From Chamaea fasciata (Eukaryota > Chordata > Aves > Passeriformes > Sylviidae), in contig JARCOQ010000003.1 of NCBI GenBank assembly GCA_029207755.1, positions 43,110,144 through 43,174,143 of the forward strand: a DNA stretch of 64,000 nt. The letters are read 5' to 3'. The notes beneath the pieces were generated by a model, which saw only the letters and a list, made by a program, of their open reading frames with translations, did no database searches and was not told the DNA's origin. A program made the position numbers and the translations under genes. This document shows, piece after piece, positions 1 through 14,360 of the stretch. Each line of letters starts with the position of its first letter. Position 1 is the first letter of the stretch.

Positions 1-3000
1 AGATATATTGAGGTCAGCAGAACAATCATTTAGGGATTTCTTTATTCACTTCCCCCATAAATTGGTAGCAGAACCTGCTTATCTTTTGCAAGAGATATTA
101 GTAAGCTTGAAGTTTTACCTCAAACTGTTAATGGTCACTGGGTTATGGGAGATGTTATTTAGCTCTAGGGGTTGAATCAGTAGAATAAAATATTCCTAAT
201 TGCTGTGAACAGTCTAAACTGACCAAACTGAGCAAAGTGTCTGATGTCTTATGATCAGGAACTCTCAGAGTGCTTATCTTTTTCTCCAGTCAGTCCACCC
301 CAAGGTAAAGGCACAGGCAAACACATGTGCTCCACATTCATCCCTCTAACACCTTTAACATATGGTTTATGCATGTCCTTAAGTGGTGCATGATTTGAAA
401 GAAAGGAGCAAACTTCATACTGGTATTCAGGAGTTTTCCCCCACTGCTGGTAGTCATTTTTTCATTTCAGCTTTCCTCTTTGATCTCCCTGCAGAGCATC
501 CTGCCTCTGCCACGGGCTGGCACATCAGCTCTGGGACACGGGTGGTGGTGGCAGTGCTCACCCCTGCACTCGGCACATGTGCACGGGCACACTGCCCCTC
601 CTCGCACGCATCCTCCATCCCAGAGAATAAACAGAGCCCAGATGCTTTACCCTCACTCCTTTGGGTCAAAGCCTGCCAAAAGCCTGCTGCTCAGGGGAGG
701 CAGGCATGCTTGCCAGGGATTGAGAATCCCCAGAGCTCGGGTCAAAGAGAGCTGTTTTCATCCAAGCCTCACACACATCTGCTTCTTAAGAGGTTGAGGC
801 CAGGCAGAGAGCAGAGCTCTTTGTCTCTAACCCCACACCCAAAGTGTCTACTAATCTTCTCCCTATCATTGCAAAAAGCACTGGCAGAACACCACCACAC
901 AGGCAAGGAAGTTTAGTTCCACTGGTAGAAGTAGGAGAGAAAAGGTACATTCTGGGCAGGGAAGGGCTTGGCCCAGCAGCTCCCCCAGAGGAGTTTATCT
1001 CTGAATCACAAAAAGAGCTACAGGATCCTGACAGCACCACACACACCTGGACTAGGAAGCCCAGGATCTCGCAGGGAATTATCAGGTACAGTGGTATATT
1101 CACACACCTTCCTTCCCATCTTTGTAGGCACAAAGCAAACTCATCTGCCTGGAGATGCAACAAATGCAAATTCAAAAGACAAGGATAGCCTGGATCTCCA
1201 TCTGACCCTACAAAGCTGGGCTGTGTGAGCAGGGGCTTTCAGCACTGTAGCAGCCTCAGCTGGAGTTAACACATCAGTCCTGGGTGATTACTGTGCAGCT
1301 CAGTTAGTGATCGCTAAAGGCACTAGAGAAAGAGGAGAGATGAACCTCTCATGCCTGACAGGTGACTCCAAACTATCCCCAAATTAGCAATTAGAAGCAC
1401 TGCTCAGTGCTGAAGGTAGATGAAAGGGCAGAGGTCCTAGTCCCTCAGGGCTTTTAAGCACATCAGTGATTTTGAGAATGTCAACCCGAGTCTCCAGTAA
1501 ATTTTACCAATGTCCTTAAAATAAAAACACTGCATGCTGTCAAGGCTGTCCAAGGTGAGCTTTCTGGTGATTCTTGCTTCACTAATGCTCGGATGAAACC
1601 CACGTACCTCTCTGGTTTTTGTGAACCCACCACTCACCAGTCAAGAGTCAGGTCTCTTGGCCAGTCTGTGGGGGCCCTCTAGGCAAGGATGCACTGTGCA
1701 TCAGGAACAAGATGGTCAGACCCTTTCTTTCATGTATATCTCTGACTTTGGACACCAGGTGGGTTTTGAAAACACCTACAGTGCTTCAGTGAGGCTGGGG
1801 GTAATTAAAAAGACATAATGGTCCTCTGCAGTCAGGCAGGGCTTTGCATAACCCTGGATTGATGTAGAGGAAATAAAACTTGTGAGACATCCTGCATGAA
1901 GCATTTGGCATAGGAAAAGGCAGAATCTTCGTGACTACACAGACCACAAAAGTCAGCACCCACTAGAAGACGAGCCTTCCCTTGTGACTTGGTCACAGGA
2001 TTTCAACCCTGTGCTCTTGTCAATATCAGTAGGCCACTGAGTGATGTTTAATTCTCACCCAGATTGAATAAGTTGCCCCAGCAACTCCCAGCCAGTGGCC
2101 AAGAAGTTACATTGGGAGTCACCAAGAGGTGGAACAACTTCTCCCATGCAATTTGGGGGTAAAAGTAGGACTTGACAACTTTTATTATGCCCCGCATGGA
2201 AGAACAGTGTTGCTCTGCATCTGGGAGAGAATGAGTTTCAACAGGAACCCCTAACATGGATGCAAACAGCAAGCATCCCCTTCCCCCAGCCTCAACTACT
2301 CCCCCAAGGGCCTGATTCTGATTTTTAACTGCTCTTTCCACCTTCTGATGCCTTCTGAAGACCTTGCCTCCTTCTTCAGGTTTCCCCTTGCAGATACAGA
2401 CTTTCTCTAGCAAATGACAAAGTGTAAGAACTTACATGAACAGTTGTCAAAAGGAGAGCTTCTCCTGCACTTAAAAATAAGCATTCCCTCTGTTACCTAG
2501 GCTAAACACGGGGTCTTGAACCAAACCCCACCTGCCCTTCCAGGCATCATTTGCAATCTGACAACTTTGAAACATAAGCAAAAGCTCAATCTGAGGAAGT
2601 GGGGGCAGGGGGATGGCTATAAGATCTCCAGAAGTCCTCTCTAACCACAACCATTCTGTGATAAGAGGGGAAAAAAAATCCCAGAAAGCAAACTGCACTA
2701 CTTTGTTGAGTTTCAGATCTGCCAAGTGTTCCCTGCCACTTCTAATCACAAGTCAAAGTAATCCTTTAAGAGGTTTTGCTGGAGGGAGCATTAAAGTGTG
2801 CAGGATCATGTGGAGCTCTCCAAGGAGAGTCACAAAGTGATACCAGGAAAAAAATGCAGGCAAGAGGCACACCACTGACCAGGCTCCAATGTTCTGCTAT
2901 CAAAATGCTGGAGAAACCCAAGATTAGACAGACACTGACACAGGTTTCTTGTAATAGCAACCAGTAAGTGCATTTCACTTCTGAATTGCATCTTTATGAG

Positions 3001-3360
3001 TGCAACTGACCCAAATGGAAGGTTTAAGCCCATGTAACAATTGAAAATTCACTTTTGGAGTTACAGCTGAGCTGCTTAAGGGAAGCTTGACCTAAGGCAA
3101 CAAGAAGATACAGTTCCAGTGTCTGCAACCACATCCCTACAGCATCTGCTTAGGATCCTCATGGGCCTTTACCCTTTGAAAGTGGTATAAGATGGTTCTC
3201 TCTAAGTTCATCTCTTTTGTGCTCATAAAATAACAGGAATGATGACATTTGACACAGAAACTCTGCAGGAGAATGTAGCCATTGCAGCAGTAAAGTAAAA
3301 GCCTGGATCCTTCTGCTCAGAGACTTTAGCACTTCAAGGTAGCAGCAATGACACAATTTG
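1..3360. other. Unique DNA without a recognised gene
   Basis: I see no recognisable gene, RNA gene or mobile element. The longest open frame (383-916, plus) uses a GTG start, reads as low-similarity peptide rich in Pro, Ser and His, and is overlapped by open frames on both strands, which is what chance frames look like. No splice-bounded exon stands out. It is probably intergenic or intronic. Confidence 0.6.
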
Positions 3361-3366
3361 ATTCAC

Positions 3367-3453
3367 CAAAAAAAAAACAAAAAAAAAACAAAAAAAACCC
3401 AAAACAAACAAACAAACAAAACAAAAAAAAAACCACCAAAAAAAAACTACCTT
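3367..3453. repeat. A-rich low-complexity tract
   Basis: The run is made of A blocks broken by single C or CC, including several CAAA units near 3405-3420. It could be the decayed poly-A tail of a retroposed sequence on the plus strand, but I see no recognisable retroposon body just upstream and no target duplication. Confidence 0.85.
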
Positions 3454-6240
3454 AGGTTTTTTTAAAATTTAATATTTCATCCAAAACAATGTTGTGAACA
3501 TTTTCCCCCCAGCTGAAACCTTCTTGCCGGTTAATTGACCAAGATAAAAACCTGTGTCCAAGTGTGGAGAGAAAACAATGGCTCCCCACCACTGTGGGGA
3601 GCTCTGCACGGGGACCTACTGCTCAAAGGGTTTCCTCCACCTACTGCTCATTTCTGTTCTGCACCCCACATTGGAGGCACCTTTTTCACCACCTTCTTAT
3701 CCTCTCTCCTAGTTAATAAAATGAATAGCACACACTTGCCATGAAGCAGCTGAGTCCAAGGCAGCAGAGAAACCCTCCATACCACCCACTCAGGGGCAGG
3801 AGTAAGGAGATTGCCATTCCCACCACTGTGTCTCATCAACTTCACACTGAGAGGGGGAGGGAGGGACTGTCTCACCAATGACCCACCAAAACCAAGAGAA
3901 GTGAAAGAAGTGATTAGCAAATTTCAGTTCACTGGCAGATATACCACCTTTCATGCAGCAGTCAGGGAAGAGTTTGTCTAGATAAAGGCAGGATAATCAG
4001 AACTGGTTGGCAGACTGCAATTCCTTTATGGGGCACAGTATTCAATCCACAGAGCCATTTCCGTTTTCCCTACCTCACAGCCCTTTGACACTATTAATTC
4101 CTATCTGCATATAAAAGACCTTGTTTTCATCATTACATGGGCTAATTAATGGATTCTGACACAGTTATTAGCTGGTAAAAGTAGGTCTACGTTTTCTTAC
4201 TTAACATAAATGCTGTAGTTCTCATACCAGGGAAGCTTCTGAGTGTGGTTGGGCAGCCTTGCTGCACTGCACTGCTCCATGATGCCAGAGGCTGGCCACA
4301 AAGTGACAGGATGCTCTGCATCAGCAGATGCAAAGGGACACAGGAAGACTAGGGAAAAGTCCACATCTGCCTCAGAACTCACTCCACCAATCAATCTCTA
4401 ATTTCCTGTTGAGCCAAGTCCTACTTCAACACATCAGACATGTTATGTATGAAAGCTCTGGCACATCCATATCTGCATCAGATGATGCTTAGCCAGTTTT
4501 AAAGTTGCTCTGTGATTCTAGGAGCCTGTTTTGACCATAGCCATGTCACAGCAAGTGGTGCCAAATAGTCCTCAGAGAAGGAGTAACAGCTCTATTGAGT
4601 CCCACTGAACCAGGGAACAGGATGCACATCCCCAGGAGTGCTGGCAAAGCAGCATTTCACATGCCATTTTGAACCACAGATATCAGCTTACTCTGCAAAT
4701 GTGACTGAGTTTTAAATCTCAAATGCTCTACACAACATGGTATTTCCCCTCACCTTCCCCCCACCCTCAGGGCCATATTTCCCTCCTCTCTAGTTCCAGC
4801 TTGGAGGCTTCTAATGAAGTTTTAGTAATTCTCTTGACTCTTGTGAGCAGCAGGTAAATAATATTGAGGAACAAACAGTACCTTCTGCCTAGAGCAGATG
4901 CACTATGTGACTGAGACAAAGAGAACATTCTATTTACCTTTATTTATTTTATTTTTGTTTCTAAACTTTGTTAGGATAAGGAATACTGGCTTTCTTGGAG
5001 TAAGCCAAAGACAGCTATCCCTCTCTAACACCCATCAGTCCACACACTCTGAACTAGGTCCAGCTGTGGTTGTGTTAAGCCAAGGAGGGCAGGACTGTTT
5101 GTCTGTACTCCTCTGCTGGGTGTCTGACAAGTGAACCAGCCCAGGTACATCTGTCTCTTCCCTCCTCCCATACCTCCCACTAGAGGTACTGAATACCAGT
5201 GCCACCAAAACTAAAGACAATTAACAGCCACAGGTGGCTGGGACAAAGCCTGGCCATGCTCTGGATCAGCGCTTGGATTTTGGTCTGAAATAAGAGTCTG
5301 GGCAGGGTACTGAGAGGCGTACTAAAATCATCCATGTTTTACAGAGGAACACACGAAGTCTGCTGAGAGAAACCCCGTTGTTACAGGCCACTATGAAGAT
5401 GCCACCATCTCATAGCAAATGGCAGCATCACATGCTGAAGCATTTTCTAAAGTGTTTTATGTGCCAGGAAGCAGTCACATCAGGTTAGCAGTTCACAAGA
5501 ACACTGAAATTCAGAAAATCATTTACTGCTGTTTTAACACTTCCCAAATGGCACTTGTTAGCCCTCCTGCCCCTCCATTACTATATTGCTATTTCCCTAC
5601 CCCCAGGAAATGGAACATGAATTTTATGTGGTTTTTCTCCCAGTGTGAATTCCTAGAAACACATGGTTGTTCAGAAAGACTCTCAAGGGCTACTCCCTGG
5701 CACAACTCATCTGCCTTGCCTGGTTTTGTACATCTTTAAAGAAAACGTTTTGACTGGACCCAAGGTCTAACAAACCTGTGGATTGCAGAACCCACAGAAA
5801 CATGACCTTCAGAAGTGGGCTGCTGACAACATTAGTAATGCAAACTCTAACACAAAACAGAGTCCAGTCAAATACTGAGCAGGTGTTATCAGCTGAAGTT
5901 GTCCCATTGTTTTTCTCCATTAAGCCGGAAGTGTTCAGTACCAGACATGTTAGATGGTCACTTCACAAACCCCATCAGAATCCTCAGTTTCAGGAGGCAT
6001 AAAGGGTGCTCAATTATCTTAGTGAAAGGGTCAGTTACTTTAACACATGCCATGATCTCTTGATGTTGATGATTTTCAATTTTATCTTTCAGTCCATTTA
6101 ATAATGTGTAAGATGTTACAACCTAGCCACAACCTCTTGTTGCAGTTGGACATGTAGGTAGTCACACTCCTCAATAGCCTCTTTAGAGAATATTACTCTT
6201 CCATGAGCTTATGAAAGTATTCCCTCTGTCCCAGCAGAGA
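3454..6240. other. Unique DNA without a recognised gene
   Basis: Only short, overlapping open frames of at most about 106 codons are present, with no recognisable domain. Nothing resembling a mobile element or RNA gene is visible. Confidence 0.6.
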
Positions 6241-6254
6241 CATTAGCAAGTTAA

Positions 6255-6310
6255 AGAAAAAAACCAAAAAAACCCCAAAAAAACCCCCAAAAACCAACAA
6301 AAAACCCAAC
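6255..6310. repeat. A/C-rich low-complexity tract
   Basis: Blocks of A alternate with short C runs (AAAAAACC, AAAAAAACCCC). This is a simple-sequence tract and no function is inferred. Confidence 0.8.
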
Positions 6311-8964
6311 TCAAATAAATTGTTACTGTCAGAGATATCTGAGCAATTACCAAAGCCAAGAGGGAGAGATGGGATTCAAGCAGTGAAATGCCAGTGAGCA
6401 GCCTGAGCTGAGCCATCTCCTGAGAGAACTTGGACCCTGAAGTCACAGTACTAAGACAGAGAATCAGGAATGTTATAAGACAAACAGATGAAGGTGGGGT
6501 GAGCTTAATCCCAAAGGTGAGCAATGTAAAGTGTGATCAGTGATTTTTTTTAAGATTGCTTGCATTTGCATGACCAACACCACAGCAAGAAAATAAGAAC
6601 ACTTAAGTAAATTCCTGGACTATATTTAAATAAATCCCTGATTATGCTCTGCCTTAAAGCGAATTCAAAGGGTGGTAAAGTTTTCCTGCCTCCTAAATGC
6701 ACAATTGAAACTACACTCCCAAAAATACTCATTGTCAGCCAGAACCCAGACTGTGGGAGGGCAGCAGCACCTTACTAGAAAGGTCCTCCTGGCGTTGAGA
6801 AAAAAGCCACAAGACATGTACTAGCATATCATGAAGCACTACCTGATAATTCTGTATTTCTCTAGCCTAAAATGGCCAGGTCCCATGGGCTACAAATTCA
6901 TGGATTAGTATAATCCATACAAATGTAATTATGGATCTCTATGGCTCTTAGCAAGCTCTGCATACTGGCTGTGTGCAGAGCTATGAGTACTTCTCTAATC
7001 TCATTTTCTGATTTTCTTTTCTCCCCAAAAGCACATCACCAAGTCTTCCTTTTTTCCGGACTGAAGTTTGATGCTTTTGATCTCTCAGGACAGAAGACTA
7101 TGTTGCCTATCACAGAAGCTTATTTTTCTTATCTCTTCCTCCACATCCCTTTTAGTCTGTATGGGCAGTAGAAAACATTCAGGACAGACATCAGGCAATG
7201 AGATCTGTGACACCAGTCAGATTTTAACTGCAGACCTGTCCCAGACTTAGCACAGACACTGTGCTGGTCTCAGGCTGAATGCCATATGTGGACATACCTG
7301 GCAAGACCTGGACATTGGGACTGCTGCTGTAACACAGGTGTTTGCAGCTGGCCCATGCCAGCAGGCTGTACAGGACAGAAGGACCAACTCCTTGCCCTGC
7401 CCTCCCATCTCAGGTGCCTTGTGCAAGGGCTGGCCAAAGGCACTGCAAACGTGAGAGCACAAACACAGAGGAATGAGCATCACCCTCCTCTTCTGCAGTC
7501 AGGGAAGAAAGGGCCTGCTTTTCAAGAAGAAAGGGATCTCCCTGGAAGGCACCATGATCTGAGACACATTCCAGTGGCCAGTCCAAGACCAGGACAAGCC
7601 TGTTCTACACCTGCCTCTGGCCTTTCATGCATCTAGATTAGGTAGCTAAAACTTAGGCAGGGTTTTAGGTAGGGGTTTTTGGGAAATCCTTCTTGTTGGA
7701 CTTTTGATGTGCCCCTAGAACACTCATGGGACCCCACTATCCTTGTATTTTCTCCACCAAATCTGCTTCCAGCTCCTCCACTTGAGACCTGGCCCTATAT
7801 TTGGATATTCCCGGTGCTGAAGAGGAAGATCACAGTGCTCTGTGATGGTACTGCAGGAGGAAGAGCACTGATTAAATTGGCAGCTCACCCCAGCTCTGGT
7901 GCCTAGTTACTCTGAGAATGCAGAGGAGGAAGGCAAGCTCCAAGGCCGATTCAGCATCTCTCTTACCCAGCAGCTCTGCAGGAAGCCCATGGAGGCCATG
8001 CCGGTAACAAGCTATCAAGTGCCAGTTCAGCCCAGAGGCTGCTCCAGGAACAGACAATTAAAACGCAGCCGTCAGGGCAGCCTGTCACCCGTATCAGTCT
8101 CCCAGATGCCGTGTGGGGGGTGTTAATGCCAGCAAAGGATGCCCTTTCTGATGGCCCCAGGTCTCAGCACTCCACAGCGGATGGGGAGATAGAGCAGCTC
8201 CTTCTCACATAGACAACACACTCCATCCCCACACTGCTGGGACACCTTTGAGGGGCAGAGGCAGAGCTTGCTTTCTCTGACCTATTATGTTAATGGCCCC
8301 TGTGATGGAGGCAGACAAGAGCTATGCCAGTTAATAGCAGTTGTAATAAGGGAGAGAAACAATCCTTTTTCCAGTTGAGGTCGATAACAAGGCTCCCATG
8401 GGTACCTATGGGAAGCGGATTAGGACTGTTACAGGAAATTAAGACGCACACAGAAGAGTGTAGAAGGAACCCTGGAGAGGAGTTTCAAAAATCTTGTAGC
8501 CTGATGAGAAATGATTCACTTATTTTCCCAGGTGTATTTTAAGAGAAGAGGCACAGTTGCCCATGTGGGAGAAATACCATGCCACTGACTGGTAACGGGT
8601 AAACTGCTCGGCTGTAAAGCTCTTCCTATACTCCAATAGATGTAAATGCAGGTATCATTCCCCCCTTCCTCTCCACGTAAGGGAGGCCTCACTTCTAATG
8701 CACTTCACTTGAAAAACAAGTAGGGAGCCAGTAGCAACTGACCTTATTTTCTACCAGGGCATCAGATGCAGTGTGTTGCTTTAGCACAGACTCACAGCTC
8801 AGATATGGGATGTGCTAGCATCTGAACCAGAGCAGCAGGTCTGTTGCACAGATGCCAGTAGCCCTGAAACCTCAGCTCAAGGCATGCTGGACAAGAGCAA
8901 AACTTTTTCTGAGCAGATAACATTTTCTGCAGGCAGAAAGATCTTCAACAACCATGTCATGGTT
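6311..8964. other. Unique DNA without a recognised gene
   Basis: No gene was recognised. The open frames between 7247 and 8126 overlap on both strands and have no recognisable domains. The sequence is moderately GC-rich around 7250-8100 compared with its surroundings. Confidence 0.55.
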
Positions 8965-9034
8965 GTCCTGTGCAGGGCTAAGAGTTGTATTTGCGGGTCC
9001 CTTCCAATTCAGGGCATTTCATGATTCTATGAAA
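8965..9034 (+). mobile_element. CR1 LINE 3' tail fragment
   Basis: The segment matches the 3' end of avian CR1 in sense orientation. It has a CCTGTGCAGGGC-type block, then GGGTCCCTTCCAA, and ends in the typical ATTCTATGA terminal repeat near 9023-9031. The piece is very short and appears internally shortened. CR1 copies in birds are nearly always truncated at the 5' end, so an isolated tail is expected. The left boundary is approximate. Confidence 0.7.
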
Positions 9035-12000
9035 TGCTCCCAGCTGGTTAGAATTTATCCATCCCAGTCTCTACTAGCATCCCCAGTCTGGAGTCAGAGC
9101 TTCACTTCTCACATGATGAATCATATCTCCCAGCAAGCCCCAATGGCCATTAATGCAAAATCAGTGCCAGCATGACTTGTCCTCTGCTTTCAGCCCAGTC
9201 AGCAACAGAGACAGCATTCCCTGCTCAGGGCCAGTCCTCTCCCTGCCCACGTTCTCAGGGCCTGCTCACCCTCCCCTCAAATGCAGGTGGCCTCTGCCAT
9301 GCCAATTAGTATCAGTTCTGATTTTCCTTCCTGATGAGAGCAGATGCATTTGGGACAGAAACCAAACAGCCTGCCTGACTTCACTGAACAGCTAGGTCCC
9401 AAACAGCTGATGCTGCATTATCAGCAAGGACCATGTCTGCATAATGGCCCATCAGCTATCTGCCCTCTGGTCATTTAGAGCAAAATGAACAGAAAATGCT
9501 CATGGTCTCTGAAGAGCTGCTCCTTCACAAATTCAAGGCTTGCCTCCATTTCCTGTCTTCCAACACCTGAAAAATATTTGCTTTCTCCAGGTAGCTAGGT
9601 TAGGACTACCATATAGCTCAGTTTAAGCCAAAAGAATGTAGCTTCCCATGGTAATGAGCTTAACATTTCTGCCTGACAGCCCAGTGAAGCAGGCAGCATT
9701 TACAGACCCAGAGTGTATACTGACACTCCAGGCTGCCATCACCTCCCAAATTGTGCATGGACAACAGAAACCCACAGATCAGAGCTTACTCAGATAATAG
9801 TATTTCAAGTGAAAAAGCAGGAGTCTCCTTGTCTTCCATGGCAGCTCCTTACTGTCTGCACCCCTGGCTGCCAAATATAACAGCATAACCAGGGTACTGG
9901 AGTAAAGACTTTGCTTATTTTTTATTTGTGGGACTCCATGGACAGAACAGAATAGAAAAAAAACCACTGCTCCTCTCCCAAACAGCAGTAAAACCCTGTG
10001 ATTAGACTTCTCTAAAGAGCTTCATCTCACTAGCACTTGAGATTCTATCCCAACAGGAATATAATAGCCGTGTTTCTCCCATATTATCTCTTGTTTGTCT
10101 TACAGGAGCCAAAGAGGCTCTACTGGTTTTCCAAGGAGAGGAGTGCTCAGGCTTCTCACTTGTTTCTAAGGAAGCTGCAGGTGCTATGACCTGTGAGGAT
10201 GAGAATCCTTCAGGTCAGGTGCTCACATGAGCCAAGTTTGTTCCATTTAGCAACAGCTTGGATTGAGTGGCAGGAGGTCAGCCATGAAGGGTTGAACAAA
10301 ATGACTGCAAAGCAGAAAAAGGCTTGGCAGTCCCAGGAAGAGCCGTGCCCCAGAAGGCTTAGGAACAAGCAGAGTCAAGAGGAGTGCAAGGTCCTGGTTT
10401 TGACCATCCAGTGTTACACTGGAAACAGCTCCATTTTTAAGAACTATTTCACAGAAGATACTCTGTGAATTAGTGATGGCACAATCCTGCAAGCACCTTC
10501 AACCTTTTAATCTGACTTTGAGTCCTTTCAGTTTGATTTCCCATGTATTGTTGCACTTCCTTGAGGTGCCTGGAGAAAAACTTCAATTCTACAGGCTTTT
10601 GTTCCATCTCAAAAGTCAGCTCAAGAGTCATCTCCTATATTTTCTCTTTTATTGTAGTGATGCCTTGGTGAAAAGGGATTTTTCAGAGTTCTTTCTGAAA
10701 TACTGACATAAAAGCCCATCTAAGATTAGCAAAGTACATGCTTGCTATACAACTTTAAGGACTCCAGCAAGCTTCTCCCTTTTTTAGCTGTTATATTCAG
10801 CTCTCAAACACTGCACACTCTGTCTTACTCTTACAGACATCAGGGGCAGATAGAGAAGGGAGAGCAGAAAGGAGGCAGGGGATACCAAATTCTTTACCAT
10901 ACAGAACAGTAGTAGGTTTCAAGTGAGAGCTCTCATCTGTCCCAAACATGCACCAAAAATGCAGTTGGTGAGAGGGGGAAAAAATGAGTATTTGTAGCAT
11001 ACAGGTCAGAGGGAATATGGCCCTCTTGGCCCTCCTTCATTGGCTCAGTCACACAGCATCTGCAACAAATTTCTCTTGGTGTGTTGCAGCCCCCTTGCTG
11101 CGCGCAGACCATGTGCTCAGCATCTGCTGCCTTTTCTCACAAGTTCATGGCGTACTTTCAGCCAGTTGTCAGAGCACCTAGGACTGCAGGCTTTCAAAGT
11201 CTTTCACAACCAGGTACAAGATGGATCTTCAATCCCAAAGCTGACACAAGACCTCTGTGTTAAATTCCATACACTGTCCAGATGAGAAATTCAACTAGGA
11301 AGCTATAAGGAAAGCTAGGTACAGAACTTCAAAGGACCCACGTCCCTTCAAAAGCCGTAACTTCACATCTTCCGAAGGAGACTGGATCCGGAAGACCCTA
11401 TTTTGGAATGCTGTCATTTTGAACATTTACACTTTTCCCTACCATTTCAAATCCAAGGTAGCATGTAAACAATTTCATTGTACTACACATTTTTACTGCC
11501 ACAGAACAGAAGCTATAAGTTATGAAGGAAAAATTGTTTTGAAATTGCTCACCAGAAACCCATCAAGAGTAGTATACTGAAAAGAATTTTTTTTTTCCCT
11601 TAAAAGAATGTTTAGCTTAAAGCATCTATTTCAGAAAGTGTCAACTTTTGAAGATCCTTTCTCATGCAAGGTGCAAAGCTCAGAAGAACGTGATGTAAAC
11701 AGGAAGAGGATGCAAGATCTATAAACACAGAACTGCCAGATACTGACGTGAGCTACAGCAAGTCTAAAACTTTTCATCCCTTAAATTCCTACTTCTCAAA
11801 GCTTCCTGCTGCAGACAGGCCCTTCCTCCTTTGTTAGCACCTCCTGTTCAGTTTCCTTTGCCACCAGCTCAGAGGAACACCCAAGCACACCCTGCAAACA
11901 TACTTCAGCTGGGAATTAACTCATTCAGCACTATGTCCCAGAGAGATGAGATTTCCTTTTCCAGGACGGGGGACACTGTTCTGTGCATCAATGTGCCATC

Positions 12001-14144
12001 GTCACTGGGAGCTGGCTACAGAGCCTTGAAGGCAGCAAAGTAACTAGTGAAGGGTGGGGGAAAAGGAGCAAAAAACTAAAACTGGAGTGCTCACTTGCCA
12101 AAAGGCTGTGGTGGCATGCAGCAAGCCTCTGGAGACCAGGGCTATGAGGCCAAACCCCTGGGCAGGAAGAGCTGCTTCCAAAACTGGACCTCACACCAAA
12201 CCAGCTGATGCTCTGGGGAATTACAGTAGCTCACCTTGATAACCCACCTGCTAGGATCCCTTTGTTGTGGTCCCATTCTCACCTGGGTTTGAGCCCAGAG
12301 CTCAGCATGCCACCCACTGGCTGCTGAGAGAGGACATGCCCTTCCCTCAGCTTTTGTCCAAGGCTCAAATTTCACCAATAGGAATTGCTGCTCTGGAGCA
12401 CCACAATTTGCTCAAGACTGTGGTTACAGAACCCCAGCTGAGCTTATGGTTTTTTCATTTACTTAAGCCTGAAATAAATGAACAATCCTGGACGGGAAAT
12501 CTCAAACACTGAGCAAAAAGTCTGGGATAGCTCTCATGGGTTTTCCTCTATTATACACATAGAACTCCTCTATTATATATAGAGAATTGTACTGCCCCTT
12601 TAGAATGTGAAGCATCTCAGGTCCTACAGTTAAAAAAAAATCTCTCTGCTCTCTAAATGCTTCCTCCACAAACTTGCTTCTCCTGGCTGTTTCTCCAGCA
12701 CAATTTGGGGTTTCATTCTCACCCAGTACTTCACAGTAGAAAAAGGTAGGAAACTCTGTGAGGTAAGGAGGAAAGAGGCTTCATGCTCCTTTGACAGAGC
12801 TAGCCAGCCAGGAGATGTTCCTGTGCAGATGTTTGTGCTCTTATGACTGCAGAGCAGCTCATGGTGAGCAAGAATAAATATACAACAACCAAGAACCAAG
12901 ACTAAAAGGTCCATCACCAGTAGTACTGCCGTTTACAAGGTGTATGTGTCTGGCAATTTGTACAAAGAGGTAGCAGACAGCATTTTGAATTTCACTGGTA
13001 ATACAGATATGAACTGGCCTAGATTTAATGACCTTTATCGGTTATCTAATGCTTCAGCTTGGTTCAGCAAAGGTTACAACTTCTCTTTTTATTGACAAAT
13101 GTTGTGTTCTGTACTCATCTTTGCTATGCATTAGGAATTCCTATGTGGGGGTTAGCTAGCAAGTTCCAAGGGAGGGGAAAAACCAAATTCCCCATTTCCT
13201 TGGAGTAATACCGTAAGGAACAGGGCTTTCTATGAAGGAGGATCCCCAGCAGCTAAGCACCAAGGCACAGGACTTGTTTGCAGGTTGAGCGCCAGTGCCT
13301 GCTGGAACCAACTTGTATGCACAGACTTCTCCAGCACTGCCCCCTTCCTGACTGCAGCAATTCAGCAGGAGCCGGATCACACCCTGCCCCAGCCTGTGCT
13401 GCTACCAGCTGCCCCCAGGAAGTGCAGGAGCAGCAAGCAGCACAACAGCATGTTGAGCTACAGGGGAGGCTGGAACAGTGGCAGGGACATGCTCCAAGTG
13501 CCAAGTCAGCCCCGCTGCTCTCTGTTACTCACTGGCCTTCCATAAAGCTTTCTGCCCTGCTGGCACTCACTGCTCTCACCCAGCAGAGAGAGCAAAATTC
13601 TTGTGCTTGAAGGAGTTGATGGCTTTCCCCTTCACCACTGACAAGAGCACCAAGGTGCAGGCTCCTACAAATCGTTTTCATGAATTTGGATGGGGAGCTG
13701 GTGTTGAGAGAAAAAGAGCCATCAGCCAAAACAAAGTTCAGGTCGGATCAAGGCTGAGCCGCCTTTCAAGCCTGACTAACCACAAATATGAATGACAAAG
13801 CCTTCCCTTCCTGTGCACCTTTTGCCTCCCCTTGGATTATGCAAAAGCAGAGGGTGGATGTAAACGTGGGGCCATCTTTGACTATTTCTGTGCTTGAACA
13901 GGAGCCAGAAAACACTGGAAACAGATGTTTTTAGGGGGTTATTTTTTTCCTGGAAACTTCCCATCTTCCCAGAGACAGTCCTTACCTGAAATACTGTCAG
14001 AACTTACAGAATATTGTCATCAGTGGTGTGCAGGAAATATTTTTCCTATCCTATTTAAAGAAACCTTCCTTCTGTACCCCCTATTGAGGAAATTGTGCTT
14101 TGTTAGACTTTTACACAAGGAAAAGAATGCAAAACAAAGTAACA
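9035..14144. other. Unique DNA without a recognised gene
   Basis: No gene was recognised. A GC-richer stretch at about 13270-13560 contains open frames on both strands, one with a Gln-rich segment, but these look like compositional by-products. A pyrimidine tract plus CAG at 10090-10105 resembles a splice acceptor, but no convincing exon follows it. Confidence 0.55.
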
Positions 14145-14158
14145 CCCCCCCCCCCCCC
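14145..14158. repeat. Poly-C run of 14
   Basis: There are fourteen consecutive C residues. It is likely prone to length error in sequencing and to polymorphism. Confidence 0.9.
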
Positions 14159-14211
14159 TTCAATTAAGAAACCACCTGTGCTTTTCCACCATAGCTAGTG
14201 GGCAAGCAATT

Positions 14212-14300
14212 ACACAGAATATGCAGAGTTGAGTTGGAAGGGACCCACAGAGATCACTGAGTTCAACTCCTTGTCCTGCACAGGACCATCCCAAGCGCCA
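14212..14300 (-). mobile_element. CR1 LINE 3' tail fragment, reverse orientation
   Basis: Read on the plus strand, the segment runs ACACAGAAT, GAGTTGGAAGGGACCCAC, GATCACTGAGTTCAACTCC, then TGCACAGGAC. This is the reverse complement of the terminal CR1 3' untranslated region. It is a short, diverged, 5'-truncated copy. The inner boundary near 14300 is uncertain because similarity fades. Confidence 0.8.
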
Positions 14301-14360
14301 CACCTTGCTTGGAGGCCAAGTCCAAATTCTTGATCTCCCCAGATCAGAGAGGCTTTAGTC

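Noticed and set aside
383..916. 177-codon plus-strand open frame, the longest in the first 14 kb
   Set aside because: It has a GTG start, no recognisable domain, and several overlapping frames on both strands. It looks like chance in moderately GC-rich DNA.
10090..10181. Pyrimidine tract with CAG acceptor followed by a short open stretch
   Set aside because: The only nearby donor is GTGCTA, a poor match. The putative exon has no recognisable sequence.
13253..13610. GC-rich block with open frames on both strands, one Gln-rich
   Set aside because: Frames are open on both strands and in several phases, as expected from composition. There are no splice sites or known domain.
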